From assembly GCA_947652115.1 (NCBI GenBank), contig OX393569.1:12386576-12450575 (forward strand): 64,000 bases of DNA, read 5' to 3'. Source of the stretch: Blastomussa wellsi. Taxonomy: Eukaryota; Cnidaria; Anthozoa; Scleractinia; Plerogyridae. How positions within the stretch are numbered: position 1 is the stretch's first letter; each line of letters opens with the position of its first letter. This document shows, piece after piece, positions 1-10,478 of the stretch. The notes below the pieces were generated by a model that searched no databases, was not told where the DNA came from, and worked only from the letters and a program-made list of their open reading frames with translations. The translations under genes and the position numbers were made by a program.

Positions 1-174
1 ACGAGACATCCAACCACCAAACGCCTGAAAGTCATCCCGCGCACCAAGCAGTACGGACTCGTGTTCGACAAACGCGTTGTGGACTTCCACACCTTCACGT
101 CGTACCCGTACGGGTTCAAGCAGGCCTTGGATGCCAACGACGTGGAGATGGCAGAGCTACTTTGTGAGTTGTAA
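1..174 (+). pseudogene. C-terminal fragment of a protein-primed DNA polymerase B (plus strand)
   Basis: An open frame enters from the window edge and runs 57 codons to a TAA. It contains KQYGLVFDKRVV followed 11 residues later by YPYG. This resembles the C-terminal signature of Polinton-type polymerases, where a Lys, a Leu-Ser pair, DKR and then YGH occur at similar spacing; the second Polinton here ends with KLGLSAFYDKRW. It converges on the minus-strand polymerase next door, so it is either the end of another copy or the inverted tail of that gene. The N-terminal part lies outside the window. It could be another protein; the call rests on one short motif. Confidence 0.45.
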
Positions 175-269
175 ATATTGTACATAGTTTTCGTTGCGTT
201 TAATTTATAAATAGTTCCGGCGACAATGAGTCGGGGTGGCACCTCGATGATACCCTTTTCCACTCCTTT

Positions 270-3200
270 ATGCTAGGTCAGAGATAAAAAACGTGAGTCG
301 GTGGTAACCAATCCCCGAGGAGCGCCCCATCTAGCGTCCATGGTTTTGTCGAAAACTCAGTTGTTCATGAGCTTGTAAAAGTTCTTTTCAAAGTCGCTCT
401 TTGCGTTTTTCCTGAACTCAGTATTCATCGATATGTATGGCTCCATTCAGCATTCTTGTTCGAACTCGAGCACCCTGTGCACGCGTTTTAGTTTCATGCC
501 CTGGGAGAGATAAAACTGAAGGTTTCTGTAATGAACGACGTAGTTGTTTTTGTCTTCGAGTGTCAGCAGCAGCTTCTTGCTGTCCGAAAGGGTTAAATCC
601 AGGTCTTTCATTGTCTTCTTTTGGTAGTCCGACATCCATTCCTTTTGGACGACTTTTTTCTCTGGTGCCAGGGGATAGCTGTTGTGTTCCCCGTGCAGTT
701 CTGCGGGATATTCAAGATCAACCTCGAGAATCCACCCATTCCTCGCGTTCTCTGTTTTATTCACAATCTCCTGCTCTGTGGGCATTACGCGTTTCCATTT
801 GAAATCTCTTTTGGGGAGGGGCTTGCTCATTGCCCATCCGTAAAGGTTGTTTGCGTCGAGATACATAATATATTTTTTCGGTTTGCTGGGGTCGTAGTCA
901 GGCAGACGGGGGTTGTTTGCCTTGGCGTACCTCTTGCTTACCATCGAGACTCCACCACGCATTCCTCTTTCCACGAAGAGATGCATTTCAAGGTCTGTGA
1001 ATAGCTCCAGCTCGACTCCCGTCTTTTTCAAGAGAGCGTCCCACGAGAGGCTTGGCGACGTGTAATAATGTGCCGGATCCAACCCGTACTGCTTTTGGCA
1101 CAGGTTTCGGAAGTTCTCGAAAACATCTACCAGCTGGGCGACATCAGTTTTGACGTAGAGGTCATGATAGTCGCCCAGAGACGTGCATCCGAAAGCCTCC
1201 CAGACCTTCTGCGCGTGCGCGTACTCTTTGTCTGTGATGTGCTCGTCCGAGAGTTTGCTGAAAAACATCTGCTTGTCCGGCAGCCTTGTCTCGCTGAATC
1301 TCTCCCATTAGTCCATGTACTCGTAAGGGTAGATCCCTTTTTTGTAAAGCAGTTCGCTGCCGTTTGAGATGCTTGATGTTATTTTCAGACACTCCTTGGG
1401 GGTTGCGGAGACAAGTGTATCAAGGCTTCCTTGCAGAAAGTTCAAGCTATCAATGAAATGCAGATTCCCAACTGAAAATGTGATGTATTTCTCCATGTTG
1501 TTGGCGATGCATCGGACTTCTTTCTGCTGCTGGGACAACGCTTGCAAAAGGTGATGCACGTCGTAGCCTCTGAGGTTGTGAAATACAACAGGTACTGGGG
1601 CTGTCTTGGGGTTTATTTGGCGTTTTAGATTGCACGCGTTGTGCGCGGTACCTGCCTGACATGTGGCAGTGGTCTTTTGTCGCGTCTCTGAAGTTTTTTA
1701 CAAGCAATGATTCTGCGCAGAACACGTTTCCTGATTTTTTGCATCCATTGGTCGTTTTTGTCTCTTTCCTTTCTCTTTTTGGCCCGACAAATCCCATTGT
1801 TTTCAACGCATTGTAATAACATCTTTTCTGGCTTTGGCCGCAATATCGGCCTGTATCGTGGTCGCTGACGGGGATTGAATCTAAGTGTTGATCCCGGATC
1901 AAACTTTTGTCACAAATATGACATTTTCTCGCGTTTCTGTAATTTTCCCAATCTTCTGCAGTCATCACAATAGGCTTTGGTACGGCCAAAATATCTCTTA
2001 TATTTGTCTCCACCTGTGTTATGACTTGGAGGAACTTTCCCACTGCATTTTCGCCTCACTAAACCACTGGTGGTTTGACGACGCGCCCGTCACTTCTTAC
2101 AACTGTGAATGAAAAGCCACATGCCTGGTGCCATTCTGTCTTCTCCGTGTAGCTGCTTCTTTCTGGCCCACGGGGAGAGCCTGGAATCTTTCTGACCAAA
2201 GCATCAAAGTCCGCGTATATCACGTATGGCACCTTCATCTGTTTGTGGTGATTTTGGAAAGAAAGGGTGTTTTTCCCCTCTTCCGGCATCTCGATCCTTG
2301 TCGGCCTGCCGTGGACGCCGTTGCAATATTTTTTGTGGTTCACGAGCACCTCCGCTCGTGTGAAACGTGATAAACACATCATGCAGTAGAAAGTTGTATT
2401 ATTTATTGCCTTGTCAAACAGTAAAGCGGAGACCCGTTTCACATAACAATAGTGCTGGTTTTCCCCTCTCTCTATTAGCATCAGGTTTATCCGCGGCACA
2501 TTTCCCTTTTTCTCGCTTATACTGTGGACTATCACACGGTTGTTTTCCCAGCCAAAGACATTTATTGCGAGGCCTTTGTTTTGCGCCTCTAGCTTGTCTA
2601 TCTGTTTCACAGGTGATGGGAAATCGATGCCGTTGTAGTCGATACCATCGTTAACCGGGTATTTGCTTGGTCTTTGAGGGTGCTTTCCATCTTTCGGGGG
2701 AAATAAAGCAGCTCTGAGTGCCCACTTCAAACATTCATTGTCCCTATTTTTTACGTTTACTATGGCTCTCTTGTTTGCCAGATTGGCCGGAAGAGGCAAA
2801 TAAGTTCCTCTGCGACGTGGTTCAAAGCGTGCGACATTCACGAACGCAGTCTTTATTCTTTCAATTTCCCATCCTGATCCCATCTCAGACCAGTTTTCTA
2901 TTTCTCCTTTTATTCTTTCAATGAATTCGTCGAATTTTTGTTTTATTAGTTCTTTATCGTGCCTGTGGAAAACATGGGGTTCTGTTTCTTTAAAATAATA
3001 TGTCATGTATTGCATTTCATCGTTTCTTTCTATTGAAAAGTTTACTTCTAACCCAAAACTTACTTTTATGCTTTTTAACTTTTCGAGTTCAACTTCAACC
3101 AAATCAGTGAACTTTGAATTGTTTTCTCTTGCAAATACTAAAAGATCTTTGTTGTTTGGATTTCCTTTGGATATATCCATTCTCCAAACACGAAGCCATC

Positions 3201-3345
3201 CCTGGAAATTACTTTGTGGAAATAGAAACCTGTCATATAATTTTTTTACAACCTCTTGTGATGGTTGATTTAGGTTTCTGTTTTCCTCCCTCGTTGGACC
3301 GTAAAACGTTCGCAAAACATTGGATGAATAATTTCCGGCAGCCAT
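270..3345 (-). pseudogene. Protein-primed DNA polymerase B, Polinton type, decayed and 3'-truncated
   Basis: The frame starts at ATG 3345 (MAAGNYSSN) and reads leftward. Visible order: a long N-terminal region; an exonuclease I-like motif YADFDAL; a zinc/endonuclease VII-like stretch (CHICDKS, then DHCHMSGRYR); an exonuclease II-like motif FHNLRGYD; an exonuclease III-like YHDLYVKTDVAQL; polymerase motif A YLDANNLYGWAM; and motif B KLMNN followed by VFDKTM. Motif C (DTDS) and the C-terminus are missing. Damage seen: adjacent stops at 2061-2056, a frameshift near 1560-1640, a TAA at 1310-1308, and a stop inside motif B near 350. Sequence similarity fades below about 270. It lies just inside the terminal palindrome, as the polymerase of the second Polinton does. 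The polymerase identity is very secure; non-function is inferred from the breaks. Confidence 0.9.
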
Positions 3346-3480
3346 TTTGGCGTATATACTTGTGCAGAGATTTCTTCAATTCGAAAATAATTCTGGTCCA
3401 CAAATTCGTATATATCCAGTGCAGACATTTCAGTAGAGCCGTGGTTTATGATGAATACACACCTGATCTATTGTTTTGTT

Positions 3481-3641
3481 CACACATATAAAGTACTGGT
3501 TCTGGCCTCACTGTTTGCAATTGTTTCCTTATCGCTGAAAGTCGTTTTTCACACTAAACGAGGCTACATTTGGAGCCGAGCTTAGTGGATAAGGTAACAA
3601 TTGCAAAAAGTGGGCCAGAACCAGTACTTTATATGTGTGTG
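3481..3641. repeat. Terminal palindrome of the first element
   Basis: Two arms of about 55 bp pair with each other: cacacatataaagtactggt at the left and its complement ending in tatgtgtgtg at the right, with a loop of about 50 bp. A single strand could fold into a long hairpin. It sits about 140 bp upstream of the polymerase start codon, where a Polinton tip is expected. Confidence 0.8.
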
Positions 3642-4316
3642 TGCTCTTTTAAAAAATTGTTTTTTTGTCCATCAATGTCTATTGGCCTTGTACTGAAGCC
3701 AAGTACCCTGCCAGAATTCAGTGCTTTCAGTTAGATTTGAAGTAGGTGGCTATGTAATGTTAGCACCCACCAACGCTATTAAAAGGGGTCTTCAGCCCCT
3801 TTTTCTCTAGGGGGTCTGGGGGGTCTTACAACTATGGCGTTATATTCCCGCCAAAATTCGACTTTCCCTTTCGATGTTCAGATCACATTTTATGTTTTTT
3901 TTTTTTAATTTGTTGCCCTCGATTCGACATTAAAGTTTCACAATGCGACATTGAAGTTTCACGATCCAACTTTAGTCTTTGACAGCGCAACATTAGAGTT
4001 TCAGTAGAGTTTTTGTGACCTGAAAATTAAAGAATATTAACCAGAATAACCACTGGGCTCGAAAGGTCACTTTCAAAACCTCAGAAGCAAAATTTACCTC
4101 AACCTACTCTAGCAAGTGTACATGTACATGACATATTACATATTGGTAACACTGAGAACTGAAAATTAAGGAATTTCCAAAATCTTAAAATCCAAACCCC
4201 AAAATTCTTCAAACCTCCTTGTAGCTTTAAATCAGCAGTACATGTTAGCTTTGTAACCTTACATCACAACAGATATGCTCGTTTGAGCAAAAATATGAAG
4301 GTTCTCAAACGTTTCT
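3642..4316. other. Non-coding spacer with repeat remnants
   Basis: No convincing coding region. It holds a small G/C hairpin near 3780-3803 and the left arm of a long-distance inverted repeat (listed separately); otherwise it is AT-rich sequence with no recognised feature. Confidence 0.6.
3833..4002 (+). repeat. Left arm of a 170-bp inverted repeat that brackets the Polinton
   Basis: The sequence from tatggcgttatat to acattagagtttc recurs inverted at 20430-20595 with few differences. The inner half is built of degenerate units of about 20 bp around the words acattgaagtttcac. The arms lie 16.4 kb apart with the complete Polinton between them. They may be the ends of an older transposon into which the Polinton jumped, or two independent copies of a common repeat. 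Confidence 0.75.
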
Positions 4317-4400
4317 TGTTTCGATGGACGTAACGAGCCTGTATACAAATATGTCACAAGAAGAGGGCATGCGACTTCAAATTTTAGCCACTGCAAAAAA
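4317..4400 (+). pseudogene. Penelope-like element reverse transcriptase fragment
   Basis: A short frame reads FLVSMDVTSLYTNMSQEEGM. The DVTSLYTN-x-x-x-EEG block is the characteristic palm-region signature of Penelope-like reverse transcriptases. There is no open frame around it and no further conserved motif, so it is a tiny relic. Confidence 0.65.
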
Positions 4401-4830
4401 GGGAGTCCTGAGATGCTTGAGGTCTGGAGTGGGGGGGGGGGGGGGGTGAGAAATTTTAAAGAGAGAATGTTTTTAAAATCAATAAAAACATACTATAGTG
4501 TACAAATCAGAGCTGGACACACCAGATTTCATGACCGGCTTACTATGAATATTCTAAGGGTACAGCCTTTTGCAGTATTTTGGTGCAGTCATGGAGTATG
4601 ATTTACAGTAATAATTAATTTGGTACTGCCACTTGTACACAAGATTAGTTTAAAAAAAAGTGTTAACCAGTGCCAGACATACTACTGCAACTATATATTA
4701 ATACATGCACAGTGGATCCAAGTGGAGTAAAATTCCAGATGTGAATGCCATAATAACAAACACTAAGTATCAGGCTTTTGTCACGGGACTCGCACTTTTC
4801 GACGAGACCTCACACAATCACACCCTTTGG
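4401..4830. other. Non-coding flank of the Polinton
   Basis: Contains a run of about 18 G near 4429-4446 and otherwise AT-rich sequence. No gene or repeat recognised. Confidence 0.5.
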
Positions 4831-4835
4831 ACAAA
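4831..4835. repeat. Left target-site duplication of the Polinton
   Basis: acaaa directly precedes AGTAGTAG and recurs directly after the right tip. If the first A of the element is shared, the duplication can be read as 6 bp (acaaaa), the size known for Polintons. Confidence 0.75.
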
Positions 4836-5000
4836 AGTAGTAGAGCCGGCATGAAACAAATACCACCTCGTGGCTCAAAAATTGTCACATTTTCGCCGAA
4901 GTGGAACAAGCTCGCCTTTTGCTCGCTTCTTCCACTTCGGCGAAAATGTGACAATTTTTGAGCTCCTCGGTAGTATTTGTTTCATGCCGGCTCTACTACT
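4836..5000. repeat. 165-bp tip palindrome, left
   Basis: agtagtagagccggcatgaa at the outer end is repeated inverted at 4981-5000. The two 75-bp arms pair except for an internal patch of about 10 bp (ccacctcgtg against ctaccgagga) and a short loop around 4912-4922. The right tip carries the same structure in the same relative orientation. Confidence 0.92.
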
Positions 5001-5077
5001 TGGCAGAAGAACATTGACACGTTCAAACAATTAGAGAGAAGTGGCGGAGACCAAAAATAGCAAACAACTGCGAGTGG

Positions 5078-5323
5078 TTGCTTCGAAACCGGAAAAAGAA
5101 CTGCGGCAAAAAGTGCAACGGACAATATTGTTATCAGCACAAATGGCAAATCAAAAAAGGAATGCAACAGCCGTCGCCATGCCGCAGCTGCGGAATCGGT
5201 GTAATAACCGACCACCGGCTATGCGTGTATTGCGGAGGGGGCACGTTGCAAAAGCGGCTCAAACGGATAGAGAAAAAAGCTGAACTTGTTTTGCGTGAGC
5301 TCCAAAAAAGATCAACCATTTAG
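5078..5323 (+). CDS. Small cysteine-rich (zinc-binding) protein inside the left inverted repeat
   Basis: About 81 residues, with cysteine pairs arranged as CGKKC, YCYQH, CRSCG and CVYCGG and followed by a basic tail that may be helical. This suggests one or two zinc ribbons and possible nucleic-acid binding. A second copy lies in the right repeat, so the element carries two. No ATG opens the frame; the first possible start is TTG, and the frame extends upstream through cysteine- and tryptophan-containing residues, so the true start may be lost, non-AUG or spliced. Similar small proteins exist in other Polintons as far as I recall; function unknown. Confidence 0.6.
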   Translation: MLRNRKKNCGKKCNGQYCYQHKWQIKKGMQQPSPCRSCGIGVITDHRLCVYCGGGTLQKRLKRIEKKAELVLRELQKRSTI

Positions 5324-5344
5324 AGAAATCGCCCATTTAGAGAT

Positions 5345-8300
5345 ATGCCCCAAAAGAAAATGAACCAATTAGAGAAAAGCACCAAAAGAAAAACAAAAAT
5401 GGCTGAGCAAGTGACGTTGCAGGATATGGAAGAAGCCCTCGCGGAAATTGACAATGAAAAACTGTTTGAACAAATTCAGAATGAACAAATTCGGGATGAA
5501 CAAATTCGGAATACGTTCTTCGACCGCATACCCCAGGAAGCCCTGGAGCGGCTGCCCGAACCTATGCTTTCAAAACCTTTCAACCCCATCGCGCCTCCAA
5601 GGCGAAAAAGAGGGACGCCAGACAGTGTTCTAAAAATATTTGATCCAGTCCGTCTCCAGACAGACAAATCGAAAGAAAAATACCACGAATCTCTTGCATG
5701 GTTCATGCATGGACCAGAAGCTGAGGCGGGAATGGAAAGAGGACGCCATTTTATAAAATGGGCGTTCCGGGCGGGAAACGAAAACATGACAGAGCGAATC
5801 ATGGAAAAGATCTAGGCAAATGTTGACACCTCGATGTATATAAGATATGCTTTTTCTTGTTGGTTGCAACACGTCGAAGAGGGAAAGATGATGTTGTGGT
5901 ATCAACAATTTAATGGTTCGCCCTGGATAAACCGATATTCAGAAGCGGAAGAATATTTGAATGCAAGGGAAGAGGAACGTCAGGAAATCGACAATGTCGA
6001 AAGACCGGACACAAGGTGGATATTCGTTGCCTTTGAAGATGTCTTTGTGAAAATTGTTATCGATAACGCGCCTTTGTTAGGGACAGGTCCCTTGCCAGAC
6101 TGGCTGCGCAATCGTGCACATAGCAAGGCAATGGTGGCGCTAGACACTTTCCAAGATAATTTATGTCTCTGGCGCTGTATTGCAGTGCATAGAGGAGCCA
6201 GACCGGATAGAAGCACGGCAGCGGCCAGAGAACTTGCCAAGAATTTCTACGATTTCGCAAAAGCACCAATAGGCATTCCAAAAACATCTCTTGATAAAAT
6301 AAAAACATCTTTTGCTGAATTAGAAGAGGTTGAAAAGCATCTCAACAAAAAAGTGGCTTTTTCAGATTGGCTTGGCATCAAAGTTTATGAGCCTGAGCAA
6401 GAAGAAGACGGCGAAGTGGTTTGGCATCTTAGAAGAAACGCGCCAGCCAAGCTGAAAAACATCATGACAATCGGCATCTGGGATGGGCACGCCTCTTTGA
6501 TAAAAAACATAGCAAAGCTTGCGAAAATTTATGCGTGTGCGGATTGCGGTTCGAGATTCACACAAACTAACAGTCTTCAAAGGCATGTCGAAAGATGTTC
6601 TAAAGGGGAAACAAAAATCTATTGCCCGGGTGAAAAAGTCGAAGCCCCGCAGACAGCTTTCGAAAAAGCGTTTTATCCAGAAACCGCTTCCAAAGAATCT
6701 CTGGTGTGGCTTGAAAAAGAAGCCAAGCGGCGGAAAATCCACATCCACCACGCAATGTGTGGCCACGGAGGCGAGAGGTGGATTCTAGGTGCACCAGTTG
6801 ACGGCTGGCACCCAGAAACAAAGACCGTGTTTCAACACCACGGCTGCCACTGGCACGGTTGCCGAAAATGTTTCCCGCACGATCGTTTCAGAAGTATGTT
6901 CCGTGGAGATTGAACTCGTGAAGACATGCGGAAGGCCACGCAATGGCGTACAGAAGATCTCATCGGGGCTGGTTACCGCGTGGTCCAGGTTTGGGCGTGT
7001 GAAGTTGGAAAAATCGACGTCGAACCTCCGCAGACCAAAACAAAAAGTTTTCCGCACGCGATCTTGTTCGATTTCGAAGCATTTGATGACAAGAATCAGC
7101 GGAAGGAACCCACGTCCATGCTTTCGATCGAGAACGTGCACGTCCCAATCTCGGTGAGCATCGGCGACACGCTCGGAAGAGAGCCCACCCACATTTGCGA
7201 AAGAGACCCAAAAGTGCTGGTGCGCAAGTTTATGAAAGAGCTGGAGAGACGCGGGAAAAACATCCGGCGCAAAGTCTGGGAGGAGTTCGCGCCAGAAGAC
7301 TTGGACCTGCTGCCAAAAAAGCAGCGGCAAAAAATTGGGGAATGGTGTGACCAGGTGCCGGTCGTCGGGTTCAACTCGGGCAGTTACGACCTAAACTTGA
7401 TCAAAAGCTTCTTTGTGGAGCGGCTTGCAGACGCAACCGGAAAAATTTCAGTGGCGAAAAAAGGAAAAAAGGTGATGTTCTTGCTTACCTGGGGATTCCG
7501 TTTCCTGGACATAATAAACTATCTTGGGCCAGGGACCAGCTTTGAAAAGTGGGTCCGAGCCTACGGATGCACAATGCAGAAATCGTGGTTTCCCTATGAG
7601 TGGTTCGATTCGCCCGAGAAGCTCGACTATCCAGGGCTCCCAGACTATCCCGAGTGGTTCTCACGTCTGAAGAACGAGCATGTGCTCTCGAGAGAAGAAT
7701 GGGAAGGATGCAAACGCCTGTTCAAAGAAAAGGGCATGCCCACATTCGCGGACTGGTTACGCTTTTACAACAATCTCGACGTGGCGCCAGGTCTTGAGGC
7801 TTTGGAAAAGATGCGGGCTTTCTACACAGAAAAGGGAATCGACATCTTAAAAGACGCGGTAAGTGTCCCGGGGATGAGTTTGCACTACTTACTCCGGGGA
7901 GCGGTTGAGAGAGGCGCGGATCTCTGGAGCCCAGGGAAAGAAGCATACCAAATGTTGAAAGGCGCTGTTGTCGGAGGCCCGAGCATCGTTTTCACGCGCT
8001 GGCACGAAGCCGGTGTGACAAAAACAAGATCGCACCAATTCGAAGACGCCCGTCTGTGCAAAAAGATCTTGAGCTTCGACGCCAACGCCCTCTATCTGTC
8101 GACCATGCTGAGAGAAATGCCTTGCGGAAAGGAAAAGGTCGAACACTTCTTCAACTGCCCAGAGGACGCAGCGTTTGTGATTTCGCACAGGCTCAAAAGA
8201 GGAACATGGTTCGGATTCGCCGAGGTCGACATTGAGATTCCGGAGCACCTTCACCCAAAGTTCGAGGAAATGTGTCCGTTCTTCTACAACAAAAAGGTGC

Positions 8301-9298
8301 CGGACGCAGATGTCCCGGAACACATGTTCGAATACTTGCGTCAAACGGGAAGAAACGGTGGAGACGGGAGAAAACTCGTGGGAGCTTTGTCCGCAAAGAG
8401 GCTTTTGCTCTTCGCGCCTCTGCTGCGATGGTATGTTGATCACGGGGCGGTAATCACAAACGTTTACAGAACAATAGATTACAAGCCAGGCAAGATATTT
8501 CCCTGGTTCGTGGAGCAGGTCACCGAGGCGCGGCGGACAGGAGACGTGGAAAAAAGCAAAGCGCTGCTGGCAGACGTTTTCAAACTGCTTGGGAACAGCG
8601 GGTACGGAACGTTGATCGAAGCGTTGTAGCGGCAGACGACCGTGATTTACACCAAAGATGAGAAGGCGGTCGACAGAGCTCTGTGAAGCGCGTATTTCTC
8701 TGACCTCGATGAGATCGGGGAAGCGTATGAACTGGAAAGCCGGAAACCAAGGATCACAATCAAACGGCCGTTTCAGGTTGGAATCGCCATCTACCAGCTG
8801 GCAAAGCTGCGGATGCTGGAATTCTATTTTGACTTCCTCGACAAATATTTCGACCGACGAGATTTTGAGCTGATCCAGATGGACACAGACAGCAACTACA
8901 TGACCGCAGAGCGTCTCGAGGATCTTGTCAAGCCGGAGCTGCGGGCGGAATTCGAGGCGCAGAAGCAGCAGTGGCTGGCTTGGGACAAATGGAGCGGCCG
9001 CACGCCCGGGCTCTTCAAGCTCGAGTGCGAGGGCAGTCGGATGATCGCGCTCTGCTCAAAATGCTATTTCATCGACGAAGCGGGCGAAAAAAAGAAGTTC
9101 AGCACGAAAGGAGTTTCGAAGAGGCAAAACGAAATATCCTGGCAGCGTTTCAAAGCCGCTTTGGAAGGAAACAAGGACATGGCCACCAACAGAGGTTTCA
9201 GGATGCGGGAAGGAAAGATTGACACTTACGAGCAGCAGAAACTGGGGCTGAGCGCCTTTTATGACAAAAGGTGGGTGCTGCCCGGCAGAATTTGGTAG
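5345..9298 (+). pseudogene. Polinton DNA polymerase B with fused nuclease-like domain, four in-frame stops
   Basis: One reading frame of 1,318 codons runs from ATG 5345 (or ATG 5399, MAEQ) to TAG 9296-9298. It is interrupted only by point stops at 5813 (TAG), 6911 (TGA), 8627 (TAG) and 8684 (TGA). Domains in order: N-terminal region with DNLCLWRC; C2H2-like finger CADCGSRF with HVERC; a Vsr/PD-(D/E)XK-like nuclease module with VDGWHPET, HHGCHWHGC and GYRVVQVWACE; exonuclease motifs FDFEAF, VVGFNSGSYDLN and FYNNLDVAPG; polymerase motif A LSFDANALYLSTM, motif B KLLGNSGYG and motif C QMDTDSNY; and the C-terminal YDKRW. It would replicate the element by protein priming. The catalytic residues survive; the stops kill it unless read through. 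The first 26 codons lie inside the inverted repeat. Confidence 0.93.
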
Positions 9299-9569
9299 CA
9301 TTTGGGCTTGCGCCAACAGAAGCTTTGGCAGATGTTGATTTGGCAGACTTTGAGGTTGAAAGCCCAGGGGCTCGGACAACCTCGCGGGGGTCCAAACCTT
9401 CCAAACCCTCCATAAACAAAGGGTCGACAGGATAGGCTTGTTTTCGAACAAGAGTTTTTCGATTGGCAGGAACAAATTTTTTGTAGTTTGCCTTTTGAAT
9501 TAACACACCTTTGCGTCCACTTCCCATTTTTAAAAAAACATCCACTTCTTCAAAAGGGCGGTCCACCGG
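9299..9569. other. Junction between polymerase and integrase
   Basis: After the polymerase stop, another plus frame stays open to 9437 (from QNLVAFGLAP), which could be the original polymerase tail after a one-base shift near 9287. On the minus strand the integrase frame reopens after its stop, with ATG 9566 (MDRPFEEVD), and runs to 9198. Both cannot be coding; neither is recognised. Confidence 0.35.
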
Positions 9570-10459
9570 TTAGAGGTCAGCCGGCGGGAGAACGGTGTTT
9601 GGTGGAACAACCAGCAGCTCTTCACGCACAAAACTGCGCTTTGGGCCGTCGCGCAAATAGTAGAGAACGGGTTGCTTCGGTTTCTGCAGAACGCGTTCTA
9701 TGTTGAAAACGTTCAACGACCAGATCGGATCTGTGGCCCTTCTTCCGCCGCCTTCCAACTCGCCGGGCTGCAAAAGATATCGAACTTGGACAAAAGAAGG
9801 GAGGATTTTTTCGGCTTTCCCAACTGGCCGAAGATAAGGAGTGGCAGGTTGCGCGTAAACAGCTTTTTCTTTGATAGCTTCCGCAGGTTTTTTCCCCGTC
9901 AGCCGGGTTTTCTCGTTATTCAAAGCGGCAACAACGAGGGGAAGTCTTTTCACCCACGCCGTGGACCGTTGGCCTTCTGGCAAACGCATTTCCACGGCGT
10001 ATTGGTGTCCGAAGAAGCGCTCGGCGAGGGTGCGGTTGAAACGTTGGACAATGGCCTGGTCGCGGTGAATCTCGGGGCGCCTGCGGCGAACGTTTGTTTT
10101 GTGTTTCTCCATTTCTTTCGAGACGGCTCCCATGAATTCGCGCCCTGGGTCAACCTGCAGCAGTTGTGGCCATTGGAGTGGCCCGCGTTTGTAAATTTTC
10201 TGAAAAGCCCGCGCGACCTCATCAGAATTTTTTGAAGTCAAGGGTTCAGCTTCTTTGAACCGGCTGGCCACGTCGACGACGGTCAGCACATATTTAAAAA
10301 TTTTGCGGCCGCGGGGCAGTTTGTCGTGAGGCAAAAATAGAAGGTCCGCCTGGCGGCGTCTTCAGACACCTTTGCGGCCTCGGATAATTATTTTACAGCT
10401 GCAAGGCCTTTCCAATAGCCTCCCGGACCGCAGTATATCTTTGGGAGTTTGTCTTCCAT
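9570..10459 (-). pseudogene. Retroviral-type integrase (rve family) of the Polinton, inactivated
   Basis: The first part from ATG 10459 reads PKIYCGPGGYWKGLAAVK, then a TAA. A short deletion and frame change around 10360 lead into DLLFLPHDKLPRG and the catalytic core. The core shows VVDVASRF (first Asp) and QVDPGREF (second Asp), but the usual catalytic Glu is Gln: AIVQRFNRTLAE instead of a VERFN-type block. A C-terminal region of about 100 residues with a tryptophan-containing beta-rich part follows. The enzyme would join the element ends to target DNA. The stop, the deletion and the Glu-to-Gln change each suffice to disable it. The deletion size of about 35-40 residues is judged from memory of related proteins. 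Confidence 0.92.
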
Positions 10460-10478
10460 TCCTAAGAGAGAAAAAAGT

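Larger units (their letters stand above)
1..3641. mobile_element. Right end of a first Polinton/Maverick-like element (truncated by the window edge)
   Basis: The left edge of the window carries polymerase B coding sequence that ends close to a terminal palindrome (3481-3641). The palindrome has the same architecture as the tips of the complete Polinton at 4836-19638, although the sequences are unrelated. The polymerase is clearly different from that of the second Polinton, so this is another family rather than a duplicate. Only one end is visible, so neither the target duplication nor the element length can be determined. Calling this a Polinton end is inference from the polymerase type and the terminal palindrome. 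Confidence 0.65.
4836..5422 (+). repeat. Left terminal inverted repeat of the Polinton
   Basis: Matches the reverse complement of 19040-19638 almost base for base up to gttgcag. It lacks 12 bp present in the right copy, inside the small cysteine-rich frame. It contains the tip palindrome, that cysteine-rich frame and the first 26 codons of the polymerase frame, so it probably supplies the promoter for inward transcription. Confidence 0.95.

Noticed and set aside
5345..9298. Stop-codon reassignment or programmed readthrough in the Polinton
   Set aside because: TAG, TGA and TAA all occur inside frames, in different genes, alongside frameshifts and a deletion; ordinary decay is simpler.
9198..9566. 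Separate minus-strand gene after the integrase stop (MDRPFEEVD)
   Set aside because: It overlaps the polymerase end on the other strand and continues the integrase frame; it may be a readthrough tail, so not called as a gene.
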